A stretch of 46,354 nucleotides of DNA from Treponema sp. (GCA_031267685.1 JAIRYV010000083.1:1-46354), one strand, 5' to 3'; numbered from the stretch's first letter, positions 26,370 through 34,458 are shown. Numbers and translations are program-made. The notes: generated by a model not told the origin, from the sequence alone.

Positions 26370-26735
26370 AAAATCAATATATAAGTATTCTCACATTCAT
26401 ATTCGATCTTGTCAAGCCTCAAACAGGATAAACGCATAGAAATTCCCCTGCCCGCCAGAAGGTGAGGAGGCATTATGGCAGAAGCAACACAGCGTTTCCC
26501 GTTCACTGCTCCATAGCGCCTCTTCATATAGCTGGCCTCCCTGCGCCAATGCCCTGGAAAAGCCGCCCTGCCGAATCCGTTCAAGTTTTTTGTTGCTTCA
26601 TTCAAGCTACACCCCAATTTCAAGGTTGTCAATACCAGAGGGTAAAAAGTTTCACATAACGTACATACGGCCACTGTCGTATACAGTCCGTTCTTTCACG
26701 GCACCTCCCGAAATTTGGCGACTGACACCAGTGTG
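26370..26735. other. Gene-poor region with a dispersed 18-mer
   Basis: No protein-like frame with a ribosome binding site. An 18-base stretch (26424-26441, CAGGATAAACGCATAGAA) recurs exactly at 44080-44097. The rest looks like decayed coding sequence. Confidence 0.45.
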
Positions 26736-26963
26736 CTACCTGGTTTCAGCTAATTCCTTTCTAACCAGCTCGTCGATAATTTCCGTAGGAGTTTTATGAC
26801 CGGCAATCGCTTTCGTAAAGAGATAGTCTTCTGAAAGGCTGTCGACCGCTATCATACGGACAGCCCTGCCGGAAGAAGGACGCAAACGGTTCGGAACAAC
26901 TTTGGAGGTTGTTTTGGTCAAAAGTTCATCCAGAGCATCGTATGCTTCGCTAGTCATATCCAT
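26736..26963 (-). CDS. Antitoxin-like protein (intact copy of a tandem pair)
   Basis: A 75-residue protein aligning with the disrupted gene just upstream: MTSEAYDALDELLTKTTSKV against MTEEEAALDDEVTRNPPNV, then DSLSEDYLFTKAIAGHKTPTEIIDELVRKELA. Treponemes carry a small antitoxin family with this ending, usually behind a BrnT-like toxin gene, as here. The ATG at 26963 overlaps the end of the upstream copy by about 14 bases, so expression is probably coupled. Confidence 0.6.
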   Translation of the reverse strand: MDMTSEAYDALDELLTKTTSKVVPNRLRPSSGRAVRMIAVDSLSEDYLFTKAIAGHKTPTEIIDELVRKELAETR

Positions 26964-27145
26964 CTATTTGGGGTTTGTGTTCGGCTTCGGCGGCGGACTT
27001 GACGTATCCCGCGGAGAATTGATCCAGCATTACCATACGGTCGCGGCGGTCGGTAAAAAAACCGCCCCAGTCTCCTGGCAACATTGGGCGGATTGCGGGT
27101 TACCTCATCGTCCAACGCGGCTTCTTCTTCTGTCATACGCGCCAT
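26950..27145 (-). pseudogene. Antitoxin-like gene with a frameshift at a run of seven T
   Basis: The start is strong (AGGAGG before ATG 27145). After MARMTEEEAALDDEVTRNPP...RFF the frame is broken in a T7 run (coding strand). Removing one T restores TDRRDRMVMLDQFSAGYVKS and an ending at 26950. The product lacks the C-terminal helix seen in the neighbouring copy, so this copy is both shifted and truncated, perhaps by recombination with its neighbour. Confidence 0.6.
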
Positions 27146-27403
27146 TGCTGCCTCCTAAAACCCACCAGGGGAGATATTTCTTTGTACATTTCATCGTGTG
27201 AAATATATTGACAGTATCATCGTCAATGCGGTTATACATTATCTCAAGTAACCGCCGCTTGGTATCATAGCAATGACCAGATATTTATTCATAAAGCCCT
27301 CCAAAAGGTCTTCGTAAAGCGGATGTGTTACAGCCCAGCGTATGTCTGCTTCGTTTATGCCGTGCCTGAATGTCGCTCCGTTGAATTCAATGCCATCGTC
27401 CAT
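27100..27403 (-). pseudogene. BrnT-like toxin gene broken by a one-base deletion
   Basis: From ATG 27403 the frame reads IEFNGATFRHGINEADIRWA then HPLYEDLLEGFMNKYLVIA and shifts at ATTGCTATG; in the next frame it continues YDTKRRLLEIMYNR then DDDTVNIFHTMKCTKKYLP. The pattern of an N-terminal helix with RHGI, a central beta sheet and a final IFHTMK strand recalls BrnT/DUF4258-type RNase toxins. It lies directly upstream of the two antitoxin-like genes, as expected for a toxin-first cassette, but is inactive as written. Confidence 0.6.
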
Positions 27404-27653
27404 GCCCAACTATACCGCATCCAGTCCATTGCCGCAGGAAGCGCTTTTCCCCCAAACAAAAACCACCGAGATCGGTCTCAGCCCCGTCCCCTGTCATTGT
27501 GTAAAAAAAAGGTCGCCCGGTTTCCCCACACAGCCCTTCTTTCCTCTTCACTTGTCCGCCCTGACGGACGACGCGGATGGCACTCGGCGCTTTTTTCAGC
27601 AGTGCCGGTCGCCTTTGCGTTACTCGTCAAGGGTATCAAAGCGCCGTTTCCGT
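27404..27653. other. Decayed sequence between two toxin-antitoxin loci
   Basis: No intact gene. The minus strand carries a short VW-ETGR-FF-like coding fragment (around 27500-27540) that resembles part of the remnant at 28247-28564, with a T8 run at the same place where that copy has T7. Confidence 0.4.
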
Positions 27654-27893
27654 TTAGCCGCTGCGCACCTCTGTCCAGGGGATGAAGTTTTCTGGGTGTT
27701 CTGCCCGTTCCCGTCGGCCTTCTTTAATTACGGCTCTTTCCTCATCGGTTAAGTCTGTTTCGATAACAAGCGGCTCATCGGCGGACGCTGTTCGGGCAAG
27801 AAAAGAAAGGATGGGGCGCACCATTTCAAGATTGCCGTCCGGTATCGCGTCGATATAGTCTTTTAATTCTCCTCTTATAGCGGTAGCATTCAT
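27654..27893 (-). CDS. Antitoxin of the RelE-type pair
   Basis: A 79-residue acidic protein (ELKDYIDAIPDGNLEMVRPIL, then ETDLTDEERAVIKEGRRERAEHPENFIPW). The N-terminal helices followed by a long acidic C-terminal helix fit an antitoxin that wraps the toxin. It lies 5 bases behind the toxin gene with AAGGAG before ATG 27893. In this family the antitoxin follows the toxin. Confidence 0.75.
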   Translation of the reverse strand: MNATAIRGELKDYIDAIPDGNLEMVRPILSFLARTASADEPLVIETDLTDEERAVIKEGRRERAEHPENFIPWTEVRSG

Positions 27894-27898
27894 AAGCC

Positions 27899-28144
27899 TT
27901 ACTCCTTGTATGCCTTTCCTCGCGGGACTATTTTATAGATATAAACCCTGTCGGGCTCAAGGTCAAAAATTATCCGGTACCTTCCTAGCCGGACGCGGTA
28001 GCCGTCTTTACCTTGTAACCTTTTAATATCGCCTTCGGGAGGTTCCCGTTCCAGTTTATCTATCGCGGCGGTAATCCGGCTTAAATCAGGTTCGTTCAAC
28101 CGTTTGTACTGTCTTACCGCTTCATTGCTTAATTCAATATCCAT
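27899..28144 (-). CDS. RelE/ParE-family toxin
   Basis: An 81-residue basic protein with the RelE fold pattern: ELSNEAVRQYKRLNE, helix with AIDKLEREPPEGDIKRLQG, then strands GYRVRLGRYRIIFDLEPDRVYIYKIVPRGKAY. The conserved Arg residues of the YRVRLGRYRIIF block and the C-terminal Arg fit an mRNA interferase. It is first in the operon, before its antitoxin. Confidence 0.85.
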   Translation of the reverse strand: MDIELSNEAVRQYKRLNEPDLSRITAAIDKLEREPPEGDIKRLQGKDGYRVRLGRYRIIFDLEPDRVYIYKIVPRGKAYKE

Positions 28145-28169
28145 GTCTGTCCTGCCAGTTTCTTATAAT

Positions 28170-28199
28170 AATATATCTCAAATAGCAAAAGCTTATCAA
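28170..28199 (-). promoter_or_regulatory. Promoter of the RelE-type pair
   Basis: On the minus strand TTGATA (28199-28194), 18 bases, TATATT (28175-28170), about 26 bases before the toxin ATG. Confidence 0.5.
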
Positions 28200-28246
28200 T
28201 TACTTTTCACGACAAAACCAACAGGCAAAGCTAAGGAAGCGCTGAT

Positions 28247-28564
28247 TTATTCAATCGAGAATTCGCCAACTATGTTGGTGCAATCAGTGCTTCCCGCCGT
28301 GTTTTCACTCCCCGCCCATTGCTCATTGAAAAAAAGCCGCCCGGTTTCTTCCCAGACGGACTCAGTGCCTGGCGCTCCTCATGGTCCTAAAGGGTACACA
28401 GCTTGACAAAACCCCCGCCTTATTACCATACTGATAGCATGGTTAATGACGAAATACTCCGCATCTAATAATGAAATGCTGATAGATGAACCCATAGCAA
28501 AAGCGCACGCTCCAAAGTCGATGCCGTCTACAGCTTCTGTCTGTCCAAAATCCCTGAACTGCAA
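28247..28564 (-). pseudogene. Unidentified gene remnant with one in-frame TGA
   Basis: A 106-codon frame interrupted only by a TGA after PLGP. The first part reads FRDFGQTEAVDGIDFGACAF and ends FCQAVYPLGP; the second reads GAPGTESVWEETGRLFFNEQ and ends IVGEFSIE. No family recognised. A related fragment lies near 27500-27540, so this may be a small repeated gene family in decay. Confidence 0.4.
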
Positions 28565-28565
28565 C

Positions 28566-28762
28566 CTAAATAATAATCTCTTCCCCGTCCGCTATCTTCC
28601 CATCGGACTGAATAGCTGGCGCTGTACCGCTTCCCTCGTCGATGTTATACGTTACCGTATATTGAGTGCCGCTGGAGTCAATCCATTGCGCAGTAAAGGT
28701 TACATTGGCTGTTACGGTATAGCTTGAGCCTGCCGCGTAGGTCTGGGTTCCATCGCTCCAGC
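28566..28762 (-). pseudogene. Remnant of a Listeria-Bacteroides repeat lipoprotein
   Basis: The minus strand encodes GWSDGTQTYAAGSSYTVTAN followed by VTFTAQWIDSSGTQYTVTYN, then EGSGTAPAIQSDGKIADGEE and a stop. This is nearly the repeat unit of the intact gene at 28952-30430. Signal peptide and other repeats are missing; the break point adjoins the upstream element shared by both genes (28771-28833). Confidence 0.8.
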
Positions 28763-28770
28763 CTCAATAC

Positions 28771-28833
28771 TGCGGACAGCAAATCGCCGTTCCACATAAC
28801 AACGCGCTATACGAACTCTTCGTATAGCGCGTT
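28771..28833. repeat. Upstream element copy 1 with a perfect 15-bp-arm hairpin
   Basis: Arms AACGCGCTATACGAA (28801-28815) and TTCGTATAGCGCGTT (28819-28833) flank CTC. The whole element from TGCGGACAGC onward recurs at 30453-30509. It lies just 5' of the truncated repeat-protein remnant. Confidence 0.85.
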
Positions 28834-28951
28834 ATGTTTTGGCGACGTTTCCTGTATGCGCTGCCTACGTTCACTCTTGAGCGTTGGAATACGCTATCTT
28901 GCCGTCCCCGCCGTTTGACAGGGGCGATTTAAAAAATTGCCCGGAAAGGGA
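28834..28951. other. Spacer between the repeat-protein remnant and the intact lipoprotein gene
   Basis: Short non-coding stretch following the hairpin, with a TTTT run at 28837-28840 that could make the hairpin a plus-strand terminator. Nothing else recognised. Confidence 0.35.
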
Positions 28952-30430
28952 TTAGTCCAGGACCCACTTCCCGCCGGCGTCGCCAGCGGAAAAGCTGTAC
29001 GTAAATGTTCTAGAAGTACTGCTGGTCTTCGTAATTGCCTCTTTTATGGAGAGTACATTCCAGCCCGTTTTCAGCGTCATCGTAACGTTTGGAACTATTG
29101 CGGTGGACGTTATACCCTCTCTGGTCTGAGTTACGGTTCGTCCCGTCCCGGTAATAGTAATATCCCGGTCAACATAAAAATAACCCACGGCCACCGCTTC
29201 GTATTCAGTAACGGTGTTGTTATCCAGGTAGTAATAGCCACTGTTGTTGGGTGGTTCCAATCTCAGCAAGGCGGCCTGTACGCTAGAAATGGGCGTAGAG
29301 CAGGTAACCTCGGAAAAAATCTCAAGAGTCCCAGCCATCACATGGTCCAATGTTGCAGGTACTGGTGTGGGTGTGCCAATAGTAAAACTCAACTTCCCGT
29401 TTGTGATACTTCCAGTCCCGCCAATAGCGACGTGTTCATTCGCGTCATAATCGTAAGCCCGACCAGTAATACCGGTAATGCTTCCGTTGTAGACCGTATA
29501 GGTGGGGTAATCGTCATCAACATCCGAAGTGTCCGTATACACTTGCTGGCCGGACAGGGTCAGGGTAGAGAGGCCGGCACCGGTTACCGTATCGCTACCG
29601 TTGCCGCCGGAAGTCGTCCATTGGGCGTAGAGTACCGTATTACTGTTGATAGTAAACCTTGCGCCCGCCGCGTAGGATGTTCCGCTTCCACCAGCTGCGG
29701 TATTCCATCCGGCGAAAGTAGAGCCGGTTTTTACCAGGCTGCCGGTATTGCCAAGCACCGTAACTGTTATGCCGGACGCATAGGGCGAACTGCTGTCAAC
29801 CGGGGCCGTGCCGCCGGTATTGCCGTTGCCATTATACATTACTGTGTAGGTAGTGCCGCCTGAAACCCTCCATTGCGCGGTAAAGGTTACATCGGCTGTT
29901 ACGGTATAGCTTGCGCCCGCCGCAAAGGTCTCTGTCCCCGCGCTCCAGCCGCCAAAGATTTTCCCGGACGGCGCGGTCATACTGCCTTGACCAGGCAACG
30001 CGATACTTACCCCGGACACCACATCGGATTGAGTAGCTGGCACTGCGCCGCTTCCCTCGCCAGCAGCATACGTTACCGTGTAGGTAGTGCCGGTGGAGCT
30101 AACCCATTGCGCGGTAAAGGTTACATCGGCTGTTACGGTATAGCTTGCGCCCGCCGCATAGGTCTGCGTCCCCACTTTCCAGCCAGCAAAGGTTTTCCCG
30201 GACGCAGTCATACTGCCCTTGTCAGGTAGTGTGATACGTGTCCCGGACGCAACGGATTGAGCAGCCGACGCCGTGCCGCCTCCCTCGCCGGTGTTATACG
30301 TTACTGTGTAGATAGTGCCGCCGTTGTTATCGTCATCATTGTTTCCCAGGATGTTATCACACCCTGTCAGTACCAATCCGAATACCAGCATTACGCCGAG
30401 TATTCCCGAAAGTAACTGTTTACGTTTCAT
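28952..30430 (-). CDS. Surface lipoprotein with Listeria-Bacteroides (InlB B-type) repeats
   Basis: A 492-residue lipoprotein: signal peptide ending LVLTGC (Cys 24 region), an Asn/Asp-rich linker, then three or four beta-grasp repeats of the pattern YTVTYNTGEG...GSMTASGKTFAGWKVG...YAAGASYTVTADVTFTAQW, and a C-terminal beta-rich domain (about 290-492) with VNPxx-free sequence such as GYYYLDNNTVTEYEAVAVGY. Such repeats are found in surface and adhesion proteins. ATG 30430 has AGGAGG; the longer frame to 30550 runs through the shared upstream element. Clean repeat structure and a decayed second copy suggest duplication and recombination. Confidence 0.87.
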   Translation of the reverse strand: MKRKQLLSGILGVMLVFGLVLTGCDNILGNNDDDNNGGTIYTVTYNTGEGGGTASAAQSVASGTRITLPDKGSMTASGKTFAGWKVGTQTYAAGASYTVTADVTFTAQWVSSTGTTYTVTYAAGEGSGAVPATQSDVVSGVSIALPGQGSMTAPSGKIFGGWSAGTETFAAGASYTVTADVTFTAQWRVSGGTTYTVMYNGNGNTGGTAPVDSSSPYASGITVTVLGNTGSLVKTGSTFAGWNTAAGGSGTSYAAGARFTINSNTVLYAQWTTSGGNGSDTVTGAGLSTLTLSGQQVYTDTSDVDDDYPTYTVYNGSITGITGRAYDYDANEHVAIGGTGSITNGKLSFTIGTPTPVPATLDHVMAGTLEIFSEVTCSTPISSVQAALLRLEPPNNSGYYYLDNNTVTEYEAVAVGYFYVDRDITITGTGRTVTQTREGITSTAIVPNVTMTLKTGWNVLSIKEAITKTSSTSRTFTYSFSAGDAGGKWVLD

Positions 30431-30452
30431 AATGCTCCTCCTAAAAAAGTCA

Positions 30453-30509
30453 TGCGGACAGCGAATCGCCGTCTTGCATAACCACGCGCCATACGAACTC
30501 TTCGTATAG
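30453..30509. repeat. Upstream element copy 2, degenerate hairpin
   Basis: Matches 28771-28827 over TGCGGACAGC, AATCGCCGT, CATAAC and CATACGAACTCTTCGTATAG; the outer stem is lost. It ends 22 bases before the lipoprotein start. Confidence 0.75.
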
Positions 30510-30619
30510 TTAGTGCGCCCTTTTTCAGTGGTGGTTCCCACAGGCAACACCTGCTTTTAGGGAACGCCTCCCGCCGCGCGCTCAAGACTGCGCGCGCTCC
30601 AGCCTCTCACCAATAGGCC

Positions 30620-31261
30620 CTAGACGATAATGATTGACTGAATCGGCGAGGGTGGCCCCAGTTGTCCCTTCTCGTTCTGCCAGCATAGCGCCGCATACAA
30701 CGTCTTCAGTCGCTCAGCGTCTTCAAAAACCAACATCTCCTTTATGCGCGTAAGCAGTTTCGATGTGGTCAGGTCCTTATGACTCGTAACCGGCTCGTCG
30801 CTCACCCTGTAGAACAACACCGCGCCGCTGTAATTGTTCGGTCTTGAGGAATGTCGCACGACTATGTTCAGGTATCCCCCTAAGTCCATATTGAACGACG
30901 GAGTCTCGGTCGGCGGGTTTACAGGCGTGTGCGTTGTATCTTTCGGGGGCAGTCCGAACCGCATCCGTATCTCGTTGGTTACCACGCCCTTTGGGTCTCC
31001 ATCGATGTATGCGTTCTTGAGTTTGCGTATTACCAGTTCAAGAGCATTTCTCTTTTCCCTGCGCTCTTCGTGGTCAATAGGTTCCGCGTTTGGCGACTTG
31101 CAAGCGTTAAACGCAGCGATATACGCTGTGTGTTGCGTTTTTTGTTCTGTTACCGCCTCCGCTGGTATTCCCAGTGTAGTGGCAAGTTCCTCTGTTGCCT
31201 CCACGAAGTTATCAGCAAACTCTGAGAACTTTCTTTCCACGTTTGGCATAAAACTACTCAT
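30620..31261 (-). CDS. Uncharacterised Fn3-like protein, paralogue of 151-873
   Basis: A 213-residue soluble protein with a helical N-terminal half (MPNVERKFSEFADNFVEATE; then GIPAEAVTEQKTQHTAYIAA; then RREKRNALELVIRKLKNAYI) and a beta-rich C-terminal half ending ALCWQNEKGQLGPPSPIQS. It aligns along its length with the protein at 151-873. The arginine-rich middle and the loss of any signal peptide suggest a cytoplasmic protein, although homologues with this plan have no assigned function. GAGGAG precedes ATG 31261. A palindromic array lies about 150 bases upstream. Confidence 0.75.
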   Translation of the reverse strand: MSSFMPNVERKFSEFADNFVEATEELATTLGIPAEAVTEQKTQHTAYIAAFNACKSPNAEPIDHEERREKRNALELVIRKLKNAYIDGDPKGVVTNEIRMRFGLPPKDTTHTPVNPPTETPSFNMDLGGYLNIVVRHSSRPNNYSGAVLFYRVSDEPVTSHKDLTTSKLLTRIKEMLVFEDAERLKTLYAALCWQNEKGQLGPPSPIQSIIIV

Positions 31262-31414
31262 TCTGTTTTTCTCCTCAACAGGCTGTGCTTGTTACAATAC
31301 TTGATAACGGGTGCTATCCGAACACTCATGCTGATGGCGCGCCATCGTTCCTGACAGGAGCGTCAGATCGTCTGACACTCCACAAAATCCCTCCTTCTTT
31401 TGTAAATATTTAGG

Positions 31415-31577
31415 TGAATCAAAGTCTGATTCAGGGAAATCAAAACTTGATTCAGGGAAATCAGAAACTGATTCAGGGAAATCAGACTTTGATTCAGGGA
31501 AATCAGACTTTGATTCAGGGAAATCAGAAACTGATTCAGGGAAATCAGAAACTGATTCAGGTGAATCAAACATCGAT
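31415..31577. repeat. Palindromic tandem array, 21-bp unit (array 3)
   Basis: Seven 21-bp units (31415-31561) and a partial one. Arms AATCA/TGATT enclose a 5-base centre, with linker TCAGGGA. Centres in order: AAGTC, AAACT, GAAAC, GACTT, GACTT, GAAAC, GAAAC. AAGTC and GACTT are reverse complements, so the palindrome occurs in both orientations. Because 21 is a multiple of 3, open frames with 7-residue repeats appear on both strands; these are probably not genes. Confidence 0.92.
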
Positions 31578-32056
31578 ACTGAGAACCAACCGCATCCCAG
31601 CGTGATGAAAAAGCCTCTACATATTTGTTTACGAGTGCTATATAGGGAAAAAATTCTAATAATGGAGAGATTTACAAATTTTACCTGCTATAGTATTACT
31701 CTCATGCCGTATAATCAAACACGAACCATTCGGATACGTATCCGACATCAAGCAATGAGAAGGTAAGCTGTAAACAAGCAGATGGCCAGTGGACATCTGA
31801 CACTTCCTCACATCCATATTACTATTATAGCAGGATTTACAAGAAATGGCAAGTGTATTAGGAAAATTTTTGAATCTCCGCATGAGAGGATTAAGATACA
31901 GGCGAAGCTCGTGCGAAGCTGGCGCTGAGTATGGCGGACACGTGGTACCAGATACGGTCAGTGCCTATACAGGAGTGCTAGACACGCAGTCGCCTGTCAT
32001 GCGCTCTCATTGCCGCCTATTGAACATATGCGCTGTCATCATTAGACTCTATCACT
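31578..32056. other. Intergenic region with a perfect 14-bp palindrome
   Basis: CGGATACGTATCCG (31731-31744) is a perfect palindrome and a candidate operator. GTGGACATCTGACACTT (near 31790) resembles the GTGTCTGACAC repeats of 18.6 and 44-46 kb. No gene seen. Upstream of the 32057 start are TTGAAC and TAGACT spaced 17 bases, a weak promoter ending 8 bases before the ATG. Confidence 0.5.
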
Positions 32057-34084
32057 ATGATTGATAGACAAGCACTGGTAAGCCGGCATAATCCGGTGTT
32101 CATTAAAACCAAAACTGCAGACCCACTCTCACTGGGGAATGGGCGCTTTTGTTTCACGGTTGACTTTACTGGATTGCAAAGTTTCCCGCAACGTTTTTCT
32201 CTTTTTCCCCTTTGTACCATGTCCGAATGGCTGTGGCATCGGTATCCGGGCGCGCCAAAGGACGATAGCCGACTCAGACTCACCGAGTATGACACCTTCG
32301 GGCGTCCGGTTGGCTATGCTACTGACGAACATGACCAGGAACTGCTGTTCAGAGGACTGAGGCAGAACGCCCACCGTGCGAACATGGCGCGACTGGGACT
32401 GAAGCTGCCCGGCGTGTCTTATGAACACTACACTGCAGAGCAACAGGAATTGTCGCTCTGGGAAGGTATCCTCACATCACGCTTTCTGCTGAAGGGTAAG
32501 TTGGTTCAGGTTGAGACACTGGTACATCCTGATGAGGATACGATTTGTGTTCGTGTCATATCGAGCCTTGTAAACAAGGGGCTGGCGCTTACGCTTAGCT
32601 TTCCCTATGCCAGCCACAAAAAGGCTGGCGAGGAGCCAGTCGGGGACGGCAGACACCTTACAAGCGTGGAATGGCAGGGTAAACAAGGTCTTTTAGTGCA
32701 GCGTACCATGGACGAGACGCATTATGCGGCGCAGATTCTGGTGGGCGCGGGTGGAAGCGTGATGTTTGATAGTAATCACACACTTACGCTGAGAGGCGTT
32801 GATGAAATGCTTGAATGTTCGATACGTTTCACGCCAGAGTACCGCACTGTTCTGCCGACAGACTTCTCCACGAGTAAAAAAACGTGTATTGCGTTTTGGA
32901 AACGCTATTGGAACGAGGGCGCGGCCATTGATCTGAGCGGCTCACGCGATCCGCGTGCCTTTGAGCTTGAGCGGCGTATTGTGCTTTCCCAGTACCTCAC
33001 AGCGATACAGAGTCGGAGCGTGTACCCGCCCGCTGAGACTGGTCTGACTTGCAACAGTTGGTATGGTAAGTTCCACTTTGAGATGCATTATTGGCACAGC
33101 GCCCACTTTGCCTTATGGAATCGTGTCGCTGAATTGAAAAAAAGCCTTTCTTTCTATAAACGGGTACTGCCTGTAGCGTTAAGTATTGCCGCACAGCAAG
33201 GTTACCTGGGCGCGCGCTGGCCAAAAATGTGCGATCCGTCGGGGTATAGCTCGCCCTCGTCAATTGCAGTACTGCTGGTATGGCAGCAGCCGCATCCCAT
33301 CATGCTGGCGGAACTCTGCTATCGCCGCGAACCAAGCCGTGTCTTTCTTGAGGAATACCGGGAGGTAGTGCTGAAAACTGCTGAGTTTATGGCAAGTTTT
33401 GCTCACTGGGATGGTGAGCGCTATGTGTTGGGAGCGCCGCTCATTCCTGCACAGGAGCGCTTTGATCCGTGTACAGTGCTTAATCCCGGGTTTGAGCTTG
33501 AGTACTTCCGCTGGTCGCTGAGGATGGCGAATATCTGGCTTATGCGGATGGATGAAGCGCCGAACCTGCATTTTACGGAAGTAGCCGACAAGCTTGCCGC
33601 ACCTGCGACCAATGATGGCGTATATATTGCCCACGAAAACTGCCTGACCACGTTCACGGAAGCACTGTTCCACACCGACCATCCGTCCATGCTTGCTATG
33701 CTGGGCATACTGCCTGGTGAAGGCATAGATCGTGACACAATGGAACGTACACTCAAACGGGTTTTAAGCGATTGGGATAGTTCCTCAATGTGGGGTTGGG
33801 ATTTTCCTATGATGGCGATGTGTGCAGCGCGGCTCGGTTTGCGTCATGAAGCCGTTGATCTGCTCCTTATGCACACACCCAAGAATACCTACCTCAGCAA
33901 CGGACACAACGCCCAAGCCGAACATGATGACTTGCCCCTGTACCTGCCAGGTAACGGCGGTCTCCTCCTTGCTGTTGCAATGATGGCCGCAGGCTGGGAC
34001 AACGATGACGGTACAAGTGCGCCTGGCTTCCCTAACGATGGCTCATTCACCGTGCGTTCAGAGGGATTGAGCACGTATGTATAA
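32057..34084 (+). CDS. Six-hairpin (alpha/alpha)6 glycosidase-like protein
   Basis: A 675-residue cytoplasmic protein. The N-terminal part is a beta-sandwich (about 1-280) starting NPVFIKTKTADPLSLGNGRF, a phrase typical of GH65/GH95-like proteins. The C-terminal barrel contains CNSWYGKFHFEMHYWHSAHF (about 334-353), LGARWPKM, and VLNPGFELEYFRWSLRMAN. The Glu of GKFHFEMHYW is the likely catalytic acid by analogy. Substrate unknown; no signal peptide, so it acts on imported oligosaccharides. There is no Shine-Dalgarno before ATG 32057. Confidence 0.8.
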   Translation: MIDRQALVSRHNPVFIKTKTADPLSLGNGRFCFTVDFTGLQSFPQRFSLFPLCTMSEWLWHRYPGAPKDDSRLRLTEYDTFGRPVGYATDEHDQELLFRGLRQNAHRANMARLGLKLPGVSYEHYTAEQQELSLWEGILTSRFLLKGKLVQVETLVHPDEDTICVRVISSLVNKGLALTLSFPYASHKKAGEEPVGDGRHLTSVEWQGKQGLLVQRTMDETHYAAQILVGAGGSVMFDSNHTLTLRGVDEMLECSIRFTPEYRTVLPTDFSTSKKTCIAFWKRYWNEGAAIDLSGSRDPRAFELERRIVLSQYLTAIQSRSVYPPAETGLTCNSWYGKFHFEMHYWHSAHFALWNRVAELKKSLSFYKRVLPVALSIAAQQGYLGARWPKMCDPSGYSSPSSIAVLLVWQQPHPIMLAELCYRREPSRVFLEEYREVVLKTAEFMASFAHWDGERYVLGAPLIPAQERFDPCTVLNPGFELEYFRWSLRMANIWLMRMDEAPNLHFTEVADKLAAPATNDGVYIAHENCLTTFTEALFHTDHPSMLAMLGILPGEGIDRDTMERTLKRVLSDWDSSSMWGWDFPMMAMCAARLGLRHEAVDLLLMHTPKNTYLSNGHNAQAEHDDLPLYLPGNGGLLLAVAMMAAGWDNDDGTSAPGFPNDGSFTVRSEGLSTYV

Positions 34085-34240
34085 GCGTTGTTATACTGAC
34101 TGGCCCTTGAGTCAGTGTTCTGGATGGATCACCGTCAGTATGGATCACCGTCAGTGATCTGTGGAATCGGGAGAGGCGAGGGCAAAAGGTTGGCTATACA
34201 AGGGTTACCACTTCTTGACAAGATTGTTTACAAAGACTTC

Positions 34241-34269
34241 TTGGCAAAAGAGACTATACTCAGTATACT
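34241..34269 (+). promoter_or_regulatory. Promoter of the two small genes at 34.3-34.7 kb
   Basis: TTGGCA (34241-34246), 17 bases, TATACT (34264-34269). Just upstream, 34125-34157 holds a short tandem repeat of GGATCACCGTCAGT and a hairpin GATCAC-CGTCA-GTGATC. Confidence 0.65.
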
Positions 34270-34305
34270 ATGTACCATGATACCTTTTTTAGGAGGCTTC
34301 TTTAT

Positions 34306-34458
34306 ATGAGAAAAAGTGTTGGTTTCATAGTTTCGTCTTGGTTGTTATGCCAGAGCCTTCTTGTGGTTCAGGGGCCTAGCAATGCGCGTGCTGATCCGCC
34401 TGAGAACAGCGTCGAGGGAACTAATCGGACATCTACTGTCTTCCAAAGGATAATCTGA
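34306..34458 (+). CDS. Small secreted protein, 50 residues
   Basis: Begins MRKSVGFIVSSWLLCQSLLV, a signal peptide with cleavage predicted after NARA, leaving a short polar mature peptide (DPPENSVEGTNRTSTVFQRI). AGGAGG lies 9 bases before ATG 34306 and a good promoter is upstream. Its TGA overlaps the ATG of the next gene, supporting translation. No family recognised. Confidence 0.6.
   Translation: MRKSVGFIVSSWLLCQSLLVVQGPSNARADPPENSVEGTNRTSTVFQRII

Noticed and set aside
28201-28260. Possible insertion-sequence end near GGAAGCGCTGATTTATTC
   Set aside because: No transposase, no inverted partner and no target duplication seen in the window.
28801-28833. loxP-like recombination site
   Set aside because: The arms contain TATACGAA/TTCGTATA as in loxP, but the spacer is only 3 bases and no tyrosine recombinase gene is near; more likely a terminator or repeat hairpin.
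28937-29863. 308-residue plus-strand ORF
   Set aside because: Antisense to the repeat-domain lipoprotein, which has signal peptide, lipobox and ribosome binding site; the ORF has none.
31414-31605. Plus-strand ORF of 7-residue NQxLIQG repeats, and its minus-strand SDFPES counterpart
   Set aside because: Direct result of the 21-bp palindromic array, open on both strands. No ribosome binding site on either.
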